From: Candidatus Nitronauta litoralis
Lineage (GTDB): Bacteria > Nitrospinota > Nitrospinia > Nitrospinales > Nitrospinaceae
Direction: 5' to 3'
Assembly: GCA_015698285.1 (NCBI GenBank)
Contig: CP048685.1
Span: forward strand, 2,480,001-2,544,000
Length of the DNA stretch: 64,000 nt
Shown here: piece by piece, positions 22,924-30,790 of the stretch
Layout: each line of letters opens with the position of its first letter
Numbering within the stretch: position 1 is the first letter of the stretch
Notes under the pieces: generated by a model
What the model was told of the DNA's origin: nothing
The model's database searches: none
The model's input: the letters and a program-made list of their open reading frames with translations, nothing else
Translations under genes and position numbers: made by a program

Positions 22924-24060
22924 ATGGAAACCTGGCAGCGGCAGTTGAGCGGCAGCATTACTAAAGTAGAACAGCTTCCTTTTATCCCCCAGGACCCATC
23001 CTACCGGGAAAAATTGAATAAGGTTGCGGAAGTCTTTCCTATAAGGATCAACTCTTATTTTGCTGACAAGATTAAATCTGCAAACGATCCTTTGTGGCGC
23101 CAGGTGGTGCCAACGGAAGAAGAGCTGGACGATTTTCTAAGTACGGAAGAGGCACTGGAGTCGGACCCTCTCAAGGAAGAGCGTGACATGCCGGTGCCGG
23201 AGTTGGTGCACCGATACCCGGACCGGGTTCTGTTGATGATCAACAACCATTGTCCGATTATCTGCCGCTTCTGCACACGCAAACGCAAGATCGGTTTTCC
23301 TGGACTGGTCACTCGAGAGACACTCAGCAAGGGAATTGATTATATTTCCCGACATCCTGAGGTGCGGGATGTGATCATGTCTGGTGGAGATCCGCTTCTG
23401 GTGCCCGATCGGGAATTAGAGCGCATTCTCACCGCGCTACGCGAAATCAAGCACCTTGAGATTATTCGTCTTGGTACCCGTGTTCCGGGGACCTTGCCGG
23501 ATCGCATCACGCCTAAATTGTGCGAAATGTTGAAGAAGTTTCATCCCTTATACGCCAATCTCCACTTTAATCATCCGGATGAAATTACCCCGGAAGTAGA
23601 ACGTGCCTGCAATATGCTGGCAGACACCGGGATTCCGCTGGGTAGCCAGACGGTGTTGCTCAAGGATGTGAATGACTCGGTTGAAGTGATGCGCGAGCTG
23701 GTTCACAAGCTTCTCAAGATTCGAGTCAAACCCTACTATATATATCAGGCTGATATGACCATGGGAACAGACCACTTTCGGACCACGGTTGAAACAGGAT
23801 TGAATATCATCAAAGGCCTGATGGGGCACACCTCTGGAATGGGTGTCCCCTATTATGTGATCGACACACCTGGTGGCGGCGGCAAAGTGCGCTTGTTGCC
23901 CGACACGGTCGTCCGTTATTCCGAGGAAGAGGTTGTCGTTACCAACTTTGAAGGCAATACCTACCGCTATCCCCAGCCCACTGAACAATCCCGGAAAAAA
24001 GAAAATCCTGCCGATAAGACAGAAATCTCTGCTGAACAAAATCTCTGCGGCCTGACCTGA
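22924..24060 (+). CDS. KamA-family radical SAM lysine 2,3-aminomutase
   Basis: 378 residues. The radical SAM cluster motif CPIICRFC (C110, C114, C117) lies after DRVLLMINNHC. The PLP-binding lysine is K321 in the glycine-rich PGGGGK motif, and VIMSGGDPLLV and IRLGTRVPGTLP are typical of the family. These enzymes move the alpha-amino group of lysine to give beta-lysine using SAM and PLP. No beta-lysine acetyltransferase (AblB) and no EF-P/EpmA gene lies nearby, so whether it acts on free lysine or on EF-P is open. Confidence 0.9.
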   Translation: METWQRQLSGSITKVEQLPFIPQDPSYREKLNKVAEVFPIRINSYFADKIKSANDPLWRQVVPTEEELDDFLSTEEALESDPLKEERDMPVPELVHRYPDRVLLMINNHCPIICRFCTRKRKIGFPGLVTRETLSKGIDYISRHPEVRDVIMSGGDPLLVPDRELERILTALREIKHLEIIRLGTRVPGTLPDRITPKLCEMLKKFHPLYANLHFNHPDEITPEVERACNMLADTGIPLGSQTVLLKDVNDSVEVMRELVHKLLKIRVKPYYIYQADMTMGTDHFRTTVETGLNIIKGLMGHTSGMGVPYYVIDTPGGGGKVRLLPDTVVRYSEEEVVVTNFEGNTYRYPQPTEQSRKKENPADKTEISAEQNLCGLT

Positions 24061-24299
24061 CCACCATCTTGCGGTGGGGCAGATGGCCGAACATTTGTGA
24101 GCGCATCGCAATATCATTTGTGCTCGCCGTGCACTTAGCACCACCTTGCGGTGGGGCTGGCGTACTTCCCTTCTAATTCCCTAAAATTTTGAGTTCTAGA
24201 ACCATTTTAAAATGTGTTCTTTTTTATTCGTTATATGTGGTAATATATATCGAAAATAAATAGAGATTAACTCCCTGTTACTGAGTAATCAGATTCAAG
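24061..24299. repeat. Intergenic region with two TTGCGGTGGGGC hairpin repeats
   Basis: CCACCATCTTGCGGTGGGGC (24061-24080) and CCACCTTGCGGTGGGGC (24141-24157) share their core; each can fold as CCACC with GGTGG. The first abuts the stop of the KamA-like gene. No T run follows, so these are extragenic repeats more than terminators. The remaining AT-rich part before 24300 probably holds the promoter for the ModA-like gene. Confidence 0.45.
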
Positions 24300-25079
24300 A
24301 TGCGCTCTTTTTTTACGTTTGCCTTCAGTTTAATGATTTTGTCTTTGGCTCTCTGTTTTATGAATTCCAAAACAGCGGGAGCAGAAGAAGTGCGTGTTGC
24401 GGTGGCATCAAATTTTCACAATCCCCTGAAAGTCATTGCAGGAAAGTTTGAAAAACAGTCGGGGCATAAGATCCGTGCCATTACCGGATCGACTGGTAAG
24501 TTGTACGCGCAAATTCTCCATGGTGCCCCTTTCGATTTGTTCCTGGCGGCCGATAGCAAGCGACCTCTATTACTGGAAAAGAATGGGCAAGCAAAAATGG
24601 GTTCCCGGTTAACTTATGCCCAGGGCAGGCTTGCTTTGTGGAGTGTGAACCCCGATGCTTTTTCGGTGGATGGAATTTTATCCTTGGACAAGATGAATAT
24701 TAAAAGGCTGGCCTTAGCCAACCCAAAAACGGCTCCTTATGGTTTGGCTGCAAGGCAGACCCTGGAAAAACTGGACCTTTGGAAAAAACTGGGAGCGCGT
24801 GCTGTGCGTGGAGAAAATATCGGACAAACATTTCAATTTGTACTCTCCGGAAATGTGCAACTGGGATTTGTGGCTTTATCACAGGTATTGGACCCAAAGA
24901 ATAAATCGAAAGGAAAGTATTGGAAAGTTCCATCGGATTTCCATGACCCTCTTAACCAGGATGCCGTGTTGTTGGAAAGAGGGAATGGGAACCCTGCGGC
25001 AAAGGACTTTCTCGAATTTCTAAAAAGCGAGCTGGCCAGAAAAGTGATCATATCCTATGGTTATGACCTTCCTGAATAA
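24300..25079 (+). CDS. ModA-like periplasmic molybdate/tungstate-binding protein
   Basis: 259 residues with a signal peptide (FSLMILSLALCFMNSKTAGA). The solute-binding fold is clear: VRVAVASNFHNPLKVIAGKF, HKIRAITGSTGKLYAQI, APFDLFLAADSKRPLLLEKN, and LALANPKTAPYGLAARQTLE. Oxyanion ligands would come from the SNF and GSTGK turns. No ModB permease or ModC ATPase follows; the next gene is an outer membrane barrel. The permease may lie elsewhere, or this is an orphan binding protein paired with the porin. Confidence 0.85.
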   Translation: MRSFFTFAFSLMILSLALCFMNSKTAGAEEVRVAVASNFHNPLKVIAGKFEKQSGHKIRAITGSTGKLYAQILHGAPFDLFLAADSKRPLLLEKNGQAKMGSRLTYAQGRLALWSVNPDAFSVDGILSLDKMNIKRLALANPKTAPYGLAARQTLEKLDLWKKLGARAVRGENIGQTFQFVLSGNVQLGFVALSQVLDPKNKSKGKYWKVPSDFHDPLNQDAVLLERGNGNPAAKDFLEFLKSELARKVIISYGYDLPE

Positions 25080-26499
25080 CCTGAAGCCGAAGGCTTTTCT
25101 TGTCCTTTGGTTGCCCCCTATGGCTTTGTTTTTCGTTCTCTTTTTTATTCCTACGGCATTTCCTGCATTTGCTCAGAATTCCTCTCCCTGGAAAATAGAG
25201 GACGCACTGCATTTGCCTGAATGGTTTTCTGTTTCGGGGGAGCATCGGGCACGATATGAAACTTTATCTGAGCAGTTCCGGCTGGGTAGCAACGGCAGCG
25301 ACCAGATTTTATCTTTCAGGACACTGGCGCAAGCGAGAATTAAATTCAATGACGAGTTTCAATTGAAACTGGAATTGCAGGATGCGCGTGCCGAGCTTGC
25401 AGACAGTGGCTCGAGGATAAACAATTCCATTGTCAATGCAGCCGAACTTCTTGAAGCGAATCTTGTCTGGAAAACAGGAGACCTTTTCCTGGAGGGCAGT
25501 GAAAGTATTTTGAGAGCGGGCCGTTTCACTCTGGACCTGGGCAAGCGGAGGTTTGTTGCGCGTAACCGGTTTCGAAATGTGATACAGGGATATTCCGGTT
25601 TGGATTGGCTATGGACCGCACAACAGGGAGTTAAGGTCCGTACTTTGCTTACGTTGCCCGTGAACCGTCAACCGACTGTACCCACCCAGCTTTTAAATAA
25701 CGATACTGAATTCGATGAAGAGTCTCTTCATCAAATTTTCTGGGGGATATTCATCAGTGCTCCAGATTTACCAGCTGGCCATGCAGGAGAGATATCGTTT
25801 TTTGCTTTGCATGAAGACGATGCCAATAAATTTCAGACGCGGAATCGGGAAATTTACACCCCGGGTTTTAGGTTTTATCGTCCCGAAAAAGCCGGCAATC
25901 TGGATTATGAACTCGAAACCATGCTGCAGTTCGGGAGTGTAAGGGCAACCCCCGCATTGCAGGACACCCGAGACCTCGATCACTTTGCACATTTTCATCA
26001 TGCAGAAGTGGGGTATACCGTGAAGTCCTGTTGGCGCTGGCGGTTTTTTCTTGAATACGATTATGCCAGCGGTGACGCTGATCCTGCTGATGGAAAAAGC
26101 GGTCGGTTTGAAAGGTTGTTTGGTCCAAACATTACTGACTTCGGGCCTACCAGTATCCACACTGCATTTGTCCGTGCCAATATCAGCTCTCCGGGAGCAC
26201 GACTACAGGTTCAGCCTCACAAAAAAGTATCCGGGTACATTTCCTACCGGGCCTTTTGGTTGGCATCCAACAAAGATGGTTGGCAGGGGGCATCCGGTTT
26301 ACGGGATGTGACAGGTAACTCGGAACATTTCCTTGGGCACCAGTTGTTTCTTCGTGGGAAGTGGAAGGCGCACCCTAATTTAAAACTGGAAGGGGGAGTG
26401 GTCTATCGGATTGATGGGGATTTTCAGCAAGGCGCGCCCGGTGCGCCAGGGCAGGGGAATTCCCTCTATTCCTATATTTCGACCACGTTATCTTTTTAA
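25057..26499 (+). CDS. Alginate-export-type outer membrane beta-barrel protein
   Basis: 480 residues, or 478 from the second ATG. The start lies inside the end of the ModA-like gene, so the two are coupled. A signal peptide (LFFVLFFIPTAFPAFAQ) precedes an AlgE/alginate-export barrel of alternating strands: WFSVSGEHRARYETL, LRAGRFTLDLGKRRFVARNR, and the C-terminal strand ending YISTTLSF with a terminal Phe. It probably forms a substrate-specific outer membrane pore. The substrate is not shown; coupling to a ModA-like protein suggests an oxyanion, but that is inference. Confidence 0.75.
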   Translation: MVMTFLNNLKPKAFLVLWLPPMALFFVLFFIPTAFPAFAQNSSPWKIEDALHLPEWFSVSGEHRARYETLSEQFRLGSNGSDQILSFRTLAQARIKFNDEFQLKLELQDARAELADSGSRINNSIVNAAELLEANLVWKTGDLFLEGSESILRAGRFTLDLGKRRFVARNRFRNVIQGYSGLDWLWTAQQGVKVRTLLTLPVNRQPTVPTQLLNNDTEFDEESLHQIFWGIFISAPDLPAGHAGEISFFALHEDDANKFQTRNREIYTPGFRFYRPEKAGNLDYELETMLQFGSVRATPALQDTRDLDHFAHFHHAEVGYTVKSCWRWRFFLEYDYASGDADPADGKSGRFERLFGPNITDFGPTSIHTAFVRANISSPGARLQVQPHKKVSGYISYRAFWLASNKDGWQGASGLRDVTGNSEHFLGHQLFLRGKWKAHPNLKLEGGVVYRIDGDFQQGAPGAPGQGNSLYSYISTTLSF

Positions 26500-26501
26500 A
26501 T

Positions 26502-27995
26502 TTATTCTGGCTTTCGAATGGACAAGACTTTCATTTTGGAAGCCAGAGTGGTGGGGTTCATGTGAAGTATTTCAGCCGCACCTCCAGGTCCGGACACCTT
26601 CCCTTTGCAATGTTCAAGAGCTCTGCAGATATTCTGGCGTTCCAATTCCTTAAATTTTTCCGCGGTAAAAATTTCGGGATTAGATTCGTTGTTTTTATCA
26701 ATGGGAAAACTTTCTTTTTCCCTCTCAGCCCTGCTGACAGGTGCTGGCAAATCCAGATTCAATTTTCCGTTTCTGGATAGTATAACCGCGCGTTCAATTA
26801 CATTTTGAAGTTCCCGGACATTTCCAGGCCAGTCGTATTGTTTCAGTTTTACAACATGGGCACGCGTCAGTCGAGGGACAGGGCGATTCATTTTTCCAGC
26901 AACACTTTCAAGAAAACTCTCAGCCAGAATAGGGAGATCATCTTTTCGGTCGCGAAGGGGTGGAACTTCAACCGGAAACACGTTCAACCTGAAATAAAGG
27001 TCTTCCCGGAACTGTTTTTCCCGAACTGAGGTTTTCAAATCCCGGTTGGTTGCGGCAATGAGACGTACATCGACTTCGCGGGTTTTCTCATCACCAACAC
27101 GTTCGTAAACCCCTTCCTGCAAAACCCGGAGCAGCTTGCTTTGAAGGTCGAGTGGTATTTCTCCCACCTCATCAAGGAACAGAGTGCCTCCATGCGCCAG
27201 CTCGAAACGTCCGGCCCGATCCCGCAGAGCCCCGGTGAAGCTGCCTTTGACATGCCCGAAGAATTCGCTTTCGTACAATTCTCTTGGAATGGAAGCGCAA
27301 TTTACTTTAATGATGGGGCCGTTTTTTCTTGAACTGCGATTATGGATCTCCCTGGCCACCAGTTCCTTTCCGGTTCCGGATTCCCCGGTAATCAGCACAC
27401 TGGCATCAGTGGGGGCGACCATTTCAATCTGGGTGATGATGTGGGCGAGGGCTGGGCTGTTGCCCAGGATGTCTCCATAAGAAGTGGTCTCTTGAAACTC
27501 TTCTCTCAGGTATTCGTTTTCCATTTCCAGTCGTTGTCGGAGATTCTGGATTTCCTCCTCCGCCCGTTTGCGTTCAGTGATGTCGCGGAATACCACCACG
27601 GCACCCAATAGTTTCATGTTCTCGAGGATGGGGGTGCTCACGTATTCCACTGGAAAAGGAGTTCCATCCTTTCTCCAGAAAACTTCGTCCGATACCTCAT
27701 ATTTTTTCCCCTCAGTAAAAGCTGCGTAGATTGGACACGTTTCTACGGGAAAAGGGGTACCGTCCGGGTGGGAGTGGTGGCAAAGTTCATGCTGGCATTT
27801 CCCAATCATCTCTTCCGCTGTATACCCCGTCATTTTTTCAGCAGCTCTATTCACGAAGGTGGTTTTCCCCTCGGCATCTAAACCGTAAATGCCCTCGCCA
27901 GCCGAGTTGAGGATGAGGTTGTTTAGATACTCGATCTCTTTGAGTGCTTTTTGAAAGGATTGTGCTGAAGCTTTTGGATCTTTGCGACTGGTCAT
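26502..27995 (-). CDS. PAS-domain sigma-54-dependent transcriptional activator
   Basis: 497 residues. A PAS domain (about 15-145) has [20 protein letters not shown] and the Cys/His-rich insert [13 protein letters not shown]...CP, which could bind a cofactor. A coiled linker leads to the AAA+ domain (about 170-410): Walker A GESGTGKE, the sigma-54 contact loop written GSFTGA instead of the usual GAFTGA, and the Walker [12 protein letters not shown] Fis-type helix-turn-helix ends the protein. It is divergent from a DsrE/PPOX gene pair with a sigma-54 promoter, its likely target. Confidence 0.9.
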   Translation of the reverse strand: MTSRKDPKASAQSFQKALKEIEYLNNLILNSAGEGIYGLDAEGKTTFVNRAAEKMTGYTAEEMIGKCQHELCHHSHPDGTPFPVETCPIYAAFTEGKKYEVSDEVFWRKDGTPFPVEYVSTPILENMKLLGAVVVFRDITERKRAEEEIQNLRQRLEMENEYLREEFQETTSYGDILGNSPALAHIITQIEMVAPTDASVLITGESGTGKELVAREIHNRSSRKNGPIIKVNCASIPRELYESEFFGHVKGSFTGALRDRAGRFELAHGGTLFLDEVGEIPLDLQSKLLRVLQEGVYERVGDEKTREVDVRLIAATNRDLKTSVREKQFREDLYFRLNVFPVEVPPLRDRKDDLPILAESFLESVAGKMNRPVPRLTRAHVVKLKQYDWPGNVRELQNVIERAVILSRNGKLNLDLPAPVSRAEREKESFPIDKNNESNPEIFTAEKFKELERQNICRALEHCKGKVSGPGGAAEILHMNPTTLASKMKVLSIRKPE

Positions 27996-28026
27996 GATTT
28001 TGCCTGTTAAGAAAAGCCTCTTGATA

Positions 28027-28085
28027 ATGAAATTTCATGGTTTTCCGACTAATCTATCATGAAAAATCATGTTTTATGAAATTTA
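28027..28085. promoter_or_regulatory. Palindromic candidate enhancer sites (UAS)
   Basis: A perfect 12-bp palindrome ATGAAATTTCAT (28027-28038) is followed by CATGA-AAAA-TCATG (28058-28071) and ATGAAATTT (28076-28084), which repeats the palindrome's half. They lie about 75-130 bp upstream of the sigma-54 promoter, the usual distance for activator binding sites. Binding by the adjacent activator is inferred. Confidence 0.45.
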
Positions 28086-28155
28086 ATAAAAATTGTTCGC
28101 TGGGTAAACTTGTTTAACTCGTTTTAAATTAAAGGTCTTTGTGCTTTTTTTGTGT

Positions 28156-28172
28156 TTGGCACAGATGCTGCT
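28156..28172 (+). promoter_or_regulatory. Sigma-54 (-24/-12) promoter
   Basis: The sequence TTGGCACAGATGCTGCT has the invariant GG (28158-28159) and GC (28170-28171) separated by exactly 10 bp, and matches most of the RpoN consensus. The expected transcript start is near 28183, giving a leader of about 77 nt before the DsrE-like gene. The divergent sigma-54 activator supports the call. Confidence 0.75.
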
Positions 28173-28259
28173 TTATAGGGGAGACATCTGGGTGAACCTG
28201 GAAAAAATATTTAACTTTATTTGAAAAGTTTCCTGTTAAGGAAAAGAAAGGGACCGAAC

Positions 28260-28622
28260 ATGAAAAACGCAATCATTGTGTTATCCGATCCAAAGAACGA
28301 ATCCGAAGAATCCCTGGGGAGAGTTTTTAACGCATTGGCAACAGCCTATGATTTAAAAAATGCAGGAAAAGACGTGTCGATAATTTTTCAGGGCACTGGG
28401 ACCCGGTGGCCCGAGGTACTTCAAAACGAAGACCACCCCGCACATGAATTGTTTGAGGCCGTTGCAGACAAGGTTGAAGGTATTTCGTGTGCCTGCGCTG
28501 ATGTGTTCGGTGCAGATACATCCGGATACGACCTCATCAAGGACAATGCTGTTCCCAAAACAACCGGGCTTCCCAGTCTGAGTCGATTGCAGGATGAGGG
28601 ATCGAATGTTTACACGTTCTAA
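28260..28622 (+). CDS. DsrE-like sulfur-relay or signalling protein
   Basis: 120 residues from MKNAIIVLSDPKN, with AAAGGGA as ribosome site. The fold is DsrE/YchN-like: a first strand IIVLSD, the helix LGRVFNALATAYDLKNAGK, DVSIIFQGTGTRWP and a Cys-containing loop GISCACADVFGAD. Members transfer sulfur or act as small trimers of unclear role. It is the first gene behind the sigma-54 promoter at 28156, so it is expressed on a signal sensed by the divergent PAS activator. Confidence 0.8.
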   Translation: MKNAIIVLSDPKNESEESLGRVFNALATAYDLKNAGKDVSIIFQGTGTRWPEVLQNEDHPAHELFEAVADKVEGISCACADVFGADTSGYDLIKDNAVPKTTGLPSLSRLQDEGSNVYTF

Positions 28623-28629
28623 AAATAAA

Positions 28630-28658
28630 AAGCCCCGGAATACCGGGGCTTGAATTTT
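28630..28658 (+). terminator. Terminator/attenuator between DsrE-like and PPOX genes
   Basis: A perfect 9-bp GC-rich stem (AAGCCCCGG at 28630-28638 with CCGGGGCTT at 28643-28651) and a 4-nt loop, followed by GAATTTTT. It lies 8 bp after the DsrE-like stop and could reduce read-through into the next gene. Confidence 0.7.
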
Positions 28659-28680
28659 TCCAACCGAAAGAGGGTAGAAA

Positions 28681-29274
28681 ATGGCACATAACTTTATGGA
28701 GTTTGCTTTCACAGAGCCCGTACGAAAAGAGCAGGAAAGCTACGGCACTCGAGCTGCCTATGAGCGTATGGAAAAAAAAGAGGCGTTTCGAAATACACTT
28801 ACATGGCAGGAGAAGTCCTATATTAAGGGAAGAGACAGCTTTTACGTCGCTTCAGTCGGGGAAAACGGCTGGCCTTATATGCAGTACCGTGGTGGCCCGA
28901 AAGGTTTCCTGAAGGTGCTTAATGAGAATCGACTGGCCTATGCAGACTTCAGGGGTAACGGACAGTACATCAGTGCAGGCAACTTAAAGGCCAGTAAAAA
29001 GGCCGTCCTCTTCCTTATGGACTATACCCGGCAACAGCGCTTGAAAATCTGGGTTGAGGCACAAGTGTTGGGGGGCAGGGAAGTGCCTGATCTGCTGGAG
29101 AAGGTTATTTCTCCAGATTATGATGCGATTGTTGAGCGCATCATTGTGTTTCAGGTTTTGGCTTTTGACTGGAATTGCCCACAGCACATCACTCCCCGTT
29201 TCACCCTTGAAGAAATGCAGGGCGCAGGTCCCCCATCAAAGGATCCAGTAAAGGGTTCCCTTCAGGAAATATGA
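28681..29274 (+). CDS. Pyridoxamine-5'-phosphate-oxidase-like flavin split-barrel protein
   Basis: 197 residues. The split-barrel domain is shown by YIKGRDSFYVASVGENGWPY, MQYRGGPKGFLKVLNENRLA, FRGNGQYISAGNL and KAVLFLMDYTRQQRLKIWV, a typical FMN- or F420-binding layout. The C-terminus is IFQVLAFDWNCPQHITPRF-like, a feature of the larger PPOX group implicated in redox or detoxification. It is preceded by GAAAGAGGG and follows the DsrE-like gene across a terminator-type hairpin, in the same sigma-54 unit. Confidence 0.85.
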   Translation: MAHNFMEFAFTEPVRKEQESYGTRAAYERMEKKEAFRNTLTWQEKSYIKGRDSFYVASVGENGWPYMQYRGGPKGFLKVLNENRLAYADFRGNGQYISAGNLKASKKAVLFLMDYTRQQRLKIWVEAQVLGGREVPDLLEKVISPDYDAIVERIIVFQVLAFDWNCPQHITPRFTLEEMQGAGPPSKDPVKGSLQEI

Positions 29275-29294
29275 TGGAATGGAAAGATTAGCGG

Positions 29295-29471
29295 TTACAG
29301 GCTGTTCTTTTTTTCCTGAATTTCGGCGCGACGTGTTTTGCTCAGTTTCCCAAGCTCTCCAAGTGCCTTGCGGGCGCGGGCTGCTGCAGCTTTGATGTTT
29401 TTGGTTTCAAAACTTTCGTTCTCGGCGAGGTAGGCTTCGTAAGCGGCTACTATTTGATCGTGGGTTGACAT
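29295..29471 (-). CDS. Small basic helical protein (58 residues), histone-H1-like character
   Basis: A short minus-strand gene with a GGGAG ribosome site before its ATG. The protein begins MSTHDQIVAAYEAYLAENES and continues with an Ala/Lys/Arg-rich helix (KAAAARARKALGELGKLSK) and ends KKNSL. The composition and periodicity are like the small, helical, possibly DNA-binding proteins sometimes labelled histone H1-like in bacteria. No signal peptide. The coding call rests on the ribosome site and the coherent composition; the function is not shown. Confidence 0.6.
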   Translation of the reverse strand: MSTHDQIVAAYEAYLAENESFETKNIKAAAARARKALGELGKLSKTRRAEIQEKKNSL

Positions 29472-29706
29472 GCGTTACTCCCATTTGAAGGATGGCTGAA
29501 TGTACACTGAGTGCTCGTATAGAATACACAATGATTAACAAATTTTGTTCTATTTATCCTAAATATTTGGGGAATACCATAAAAATATGGGGTATCCGGT
29601 ATATCTGGGTGATTCCTTCATTTACGGGTTGGCTTAAAACTCGTTTTCTCAACGGAAATTCTGGTGGATCAACTGCTTCTCGCGAGCTAGTATAGATCTT
29701 TTCAAA

Positions 29707-29756
29707 GGAGGACGACCTCCCCCATCTTGGGCAGTAATGACCAGGACGACCTGGTC
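29707..29756 (+). ncRNA. Guanidine-II (mini-ykkC) riboswitch
   Basis: Two consecutive stem-loops with identical ACGA tetraloops: GGAGG-ACGA-CCTCC (29707-29720) and GACCAGG-ACGA-CCTGGTC (29739-29756), joined by an 18-nt linker. This is the defining structure of the mini-ykkC/guanidine-II class, in which guanidinium binds the ACGR loops. It sits 22 bp before a gdx/sugE exporter gene, whose ribosome site GGAGGGG lies just after the second stem, so guanidine probably frees translation. Confidence 0.9.
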
Positions 29757-29778
29757 CCGTTAGATTCCGGAGGGGTCA

Positions 29779-30096
29779 ATGCCTTGGTTCTATCTTCTCG
29801 TTGCCGGTGTTCTTGAAGTTGTATGGGCTTATACAATGAAGCAATCTCATGGCTTCAGTCGGCTCATACCATCACTCATCACAATCTCTGCGATGGTGGC
29901 CAGCTTCTGGCTGTTAGCCGTTGCCATGCGAACTATTCCGCTCGGAACTGCCTATACGATCTGGACTGGAATAGGAGCTGTAGGGTCGTTTCTTGTCGGA
30001 ATTGCCTTTTTGGCTGAGCCGGTCAGTGCATCGAGAATCGTTGCTATGATTCTCATTGTTTCAGGGTTGGTGTTGATGAAGCTATCAAGCGCCTGA
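29779..30096 (+). CDS. gdx: Guanidinium exporter of the SMR family
   Basis: 105 residues, four membrane helices. The first helix has the conserved Glu for proton/guanidinium exchange in GVLEVVWAYTMK, and SGLVLMKLSS closes the protein; TIPLGTAYTIWTGIGAVGSF is the family signature in helix 3. It matches the Gdx (formerly SugE) subclass, which exports guanidinium in exchange for protons as antiparallel dimers. The upstream guanidine-II riboswitch confirms the substrate. Confidence 0.95.
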   Translation: MPWFYLLVAGVLEVVWAYTMKQSHGFSRLIPSLITISAMVASFWLLAVAMRTIPLGTAYTIWTGIGAVGSFLVGIAFLAEPVSASRIVAMILIVSGLVLMKLSSA

Positions 30097-30790
30097 CACT
30101 GAGGTTTTTAACGATGGATCTCGCTTAAATTCGTATACCAAAAATATGATACCCGGCATTACTTTTTTCCATGTATCGAGTTGGTTGTTTCGGTAGGTAA
30201 GGAGCGCCAAAAGTGAAAAAGGCAGGATTCTGATTCTCCTTTACAAAATAAACAACACGCTCTGACTCTTTGGACTTTTGAATCCTGATTCTTTTTGGAT
30301 TTGGAGTCTTTGGAGAAGGTAATCTCTGGTTTGTTTTTGAAGCTTACGGGATATTTTGAGGTCTTGGTTGTTTGCCCTACGGGTTGTTATCGGTAACCAT
30401 TTGGTTTTTATTCATTTGACTATATGTAAACTTTTCAAGTCATTCCTTTTTGTTTGATAGGTAAATAGCCTGAACTACATTTGATGAATTGCAATGTAAA
30501 AAATGTAATTACCAACCTGGAAAATCTATGTAGGTAAATTACATGTTGTTTGATCAATGTGATTAAACAAAACTGAAATTTGTTGATTTCCCCCTTCAAG
30601 AAAACCTTCCCTCTGTAAATCACAAACTATGGCAAGCGGTTTGCTTGTTTATAGTATTGAATTTTTTGCATTAATCCAACATTTAGAAATGTTCGAACAG
30701 GCACCGGTGTGTTTCGGGGATATGCAATAGGGATAACAGGGACAAAATTTTCGAGTGTAAAAGTTTTTTTAACTCTTGTCAGGGGGGAGC
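30097..30790. other. AT-rich intergenic region
   Basis: About 690 bp between gdx and the first HzsA-like gene. No convincing gene, tRNA or terminator was found. Short open frames on the minus strand have no ribosome site or family look. Promoters for the downstream operon are expected in the last 150 bp, which end with the ribosome site AGGGGGGAG before 30791. Confidence 0.5.

Noticed and set aside
29492-29695. 67-codon plus-strand frame upstream of the guanidine riboswitch
   Set aside because: No ribosome site, mixed composition, overlaps the promoter/riboswitch region; judged chance.
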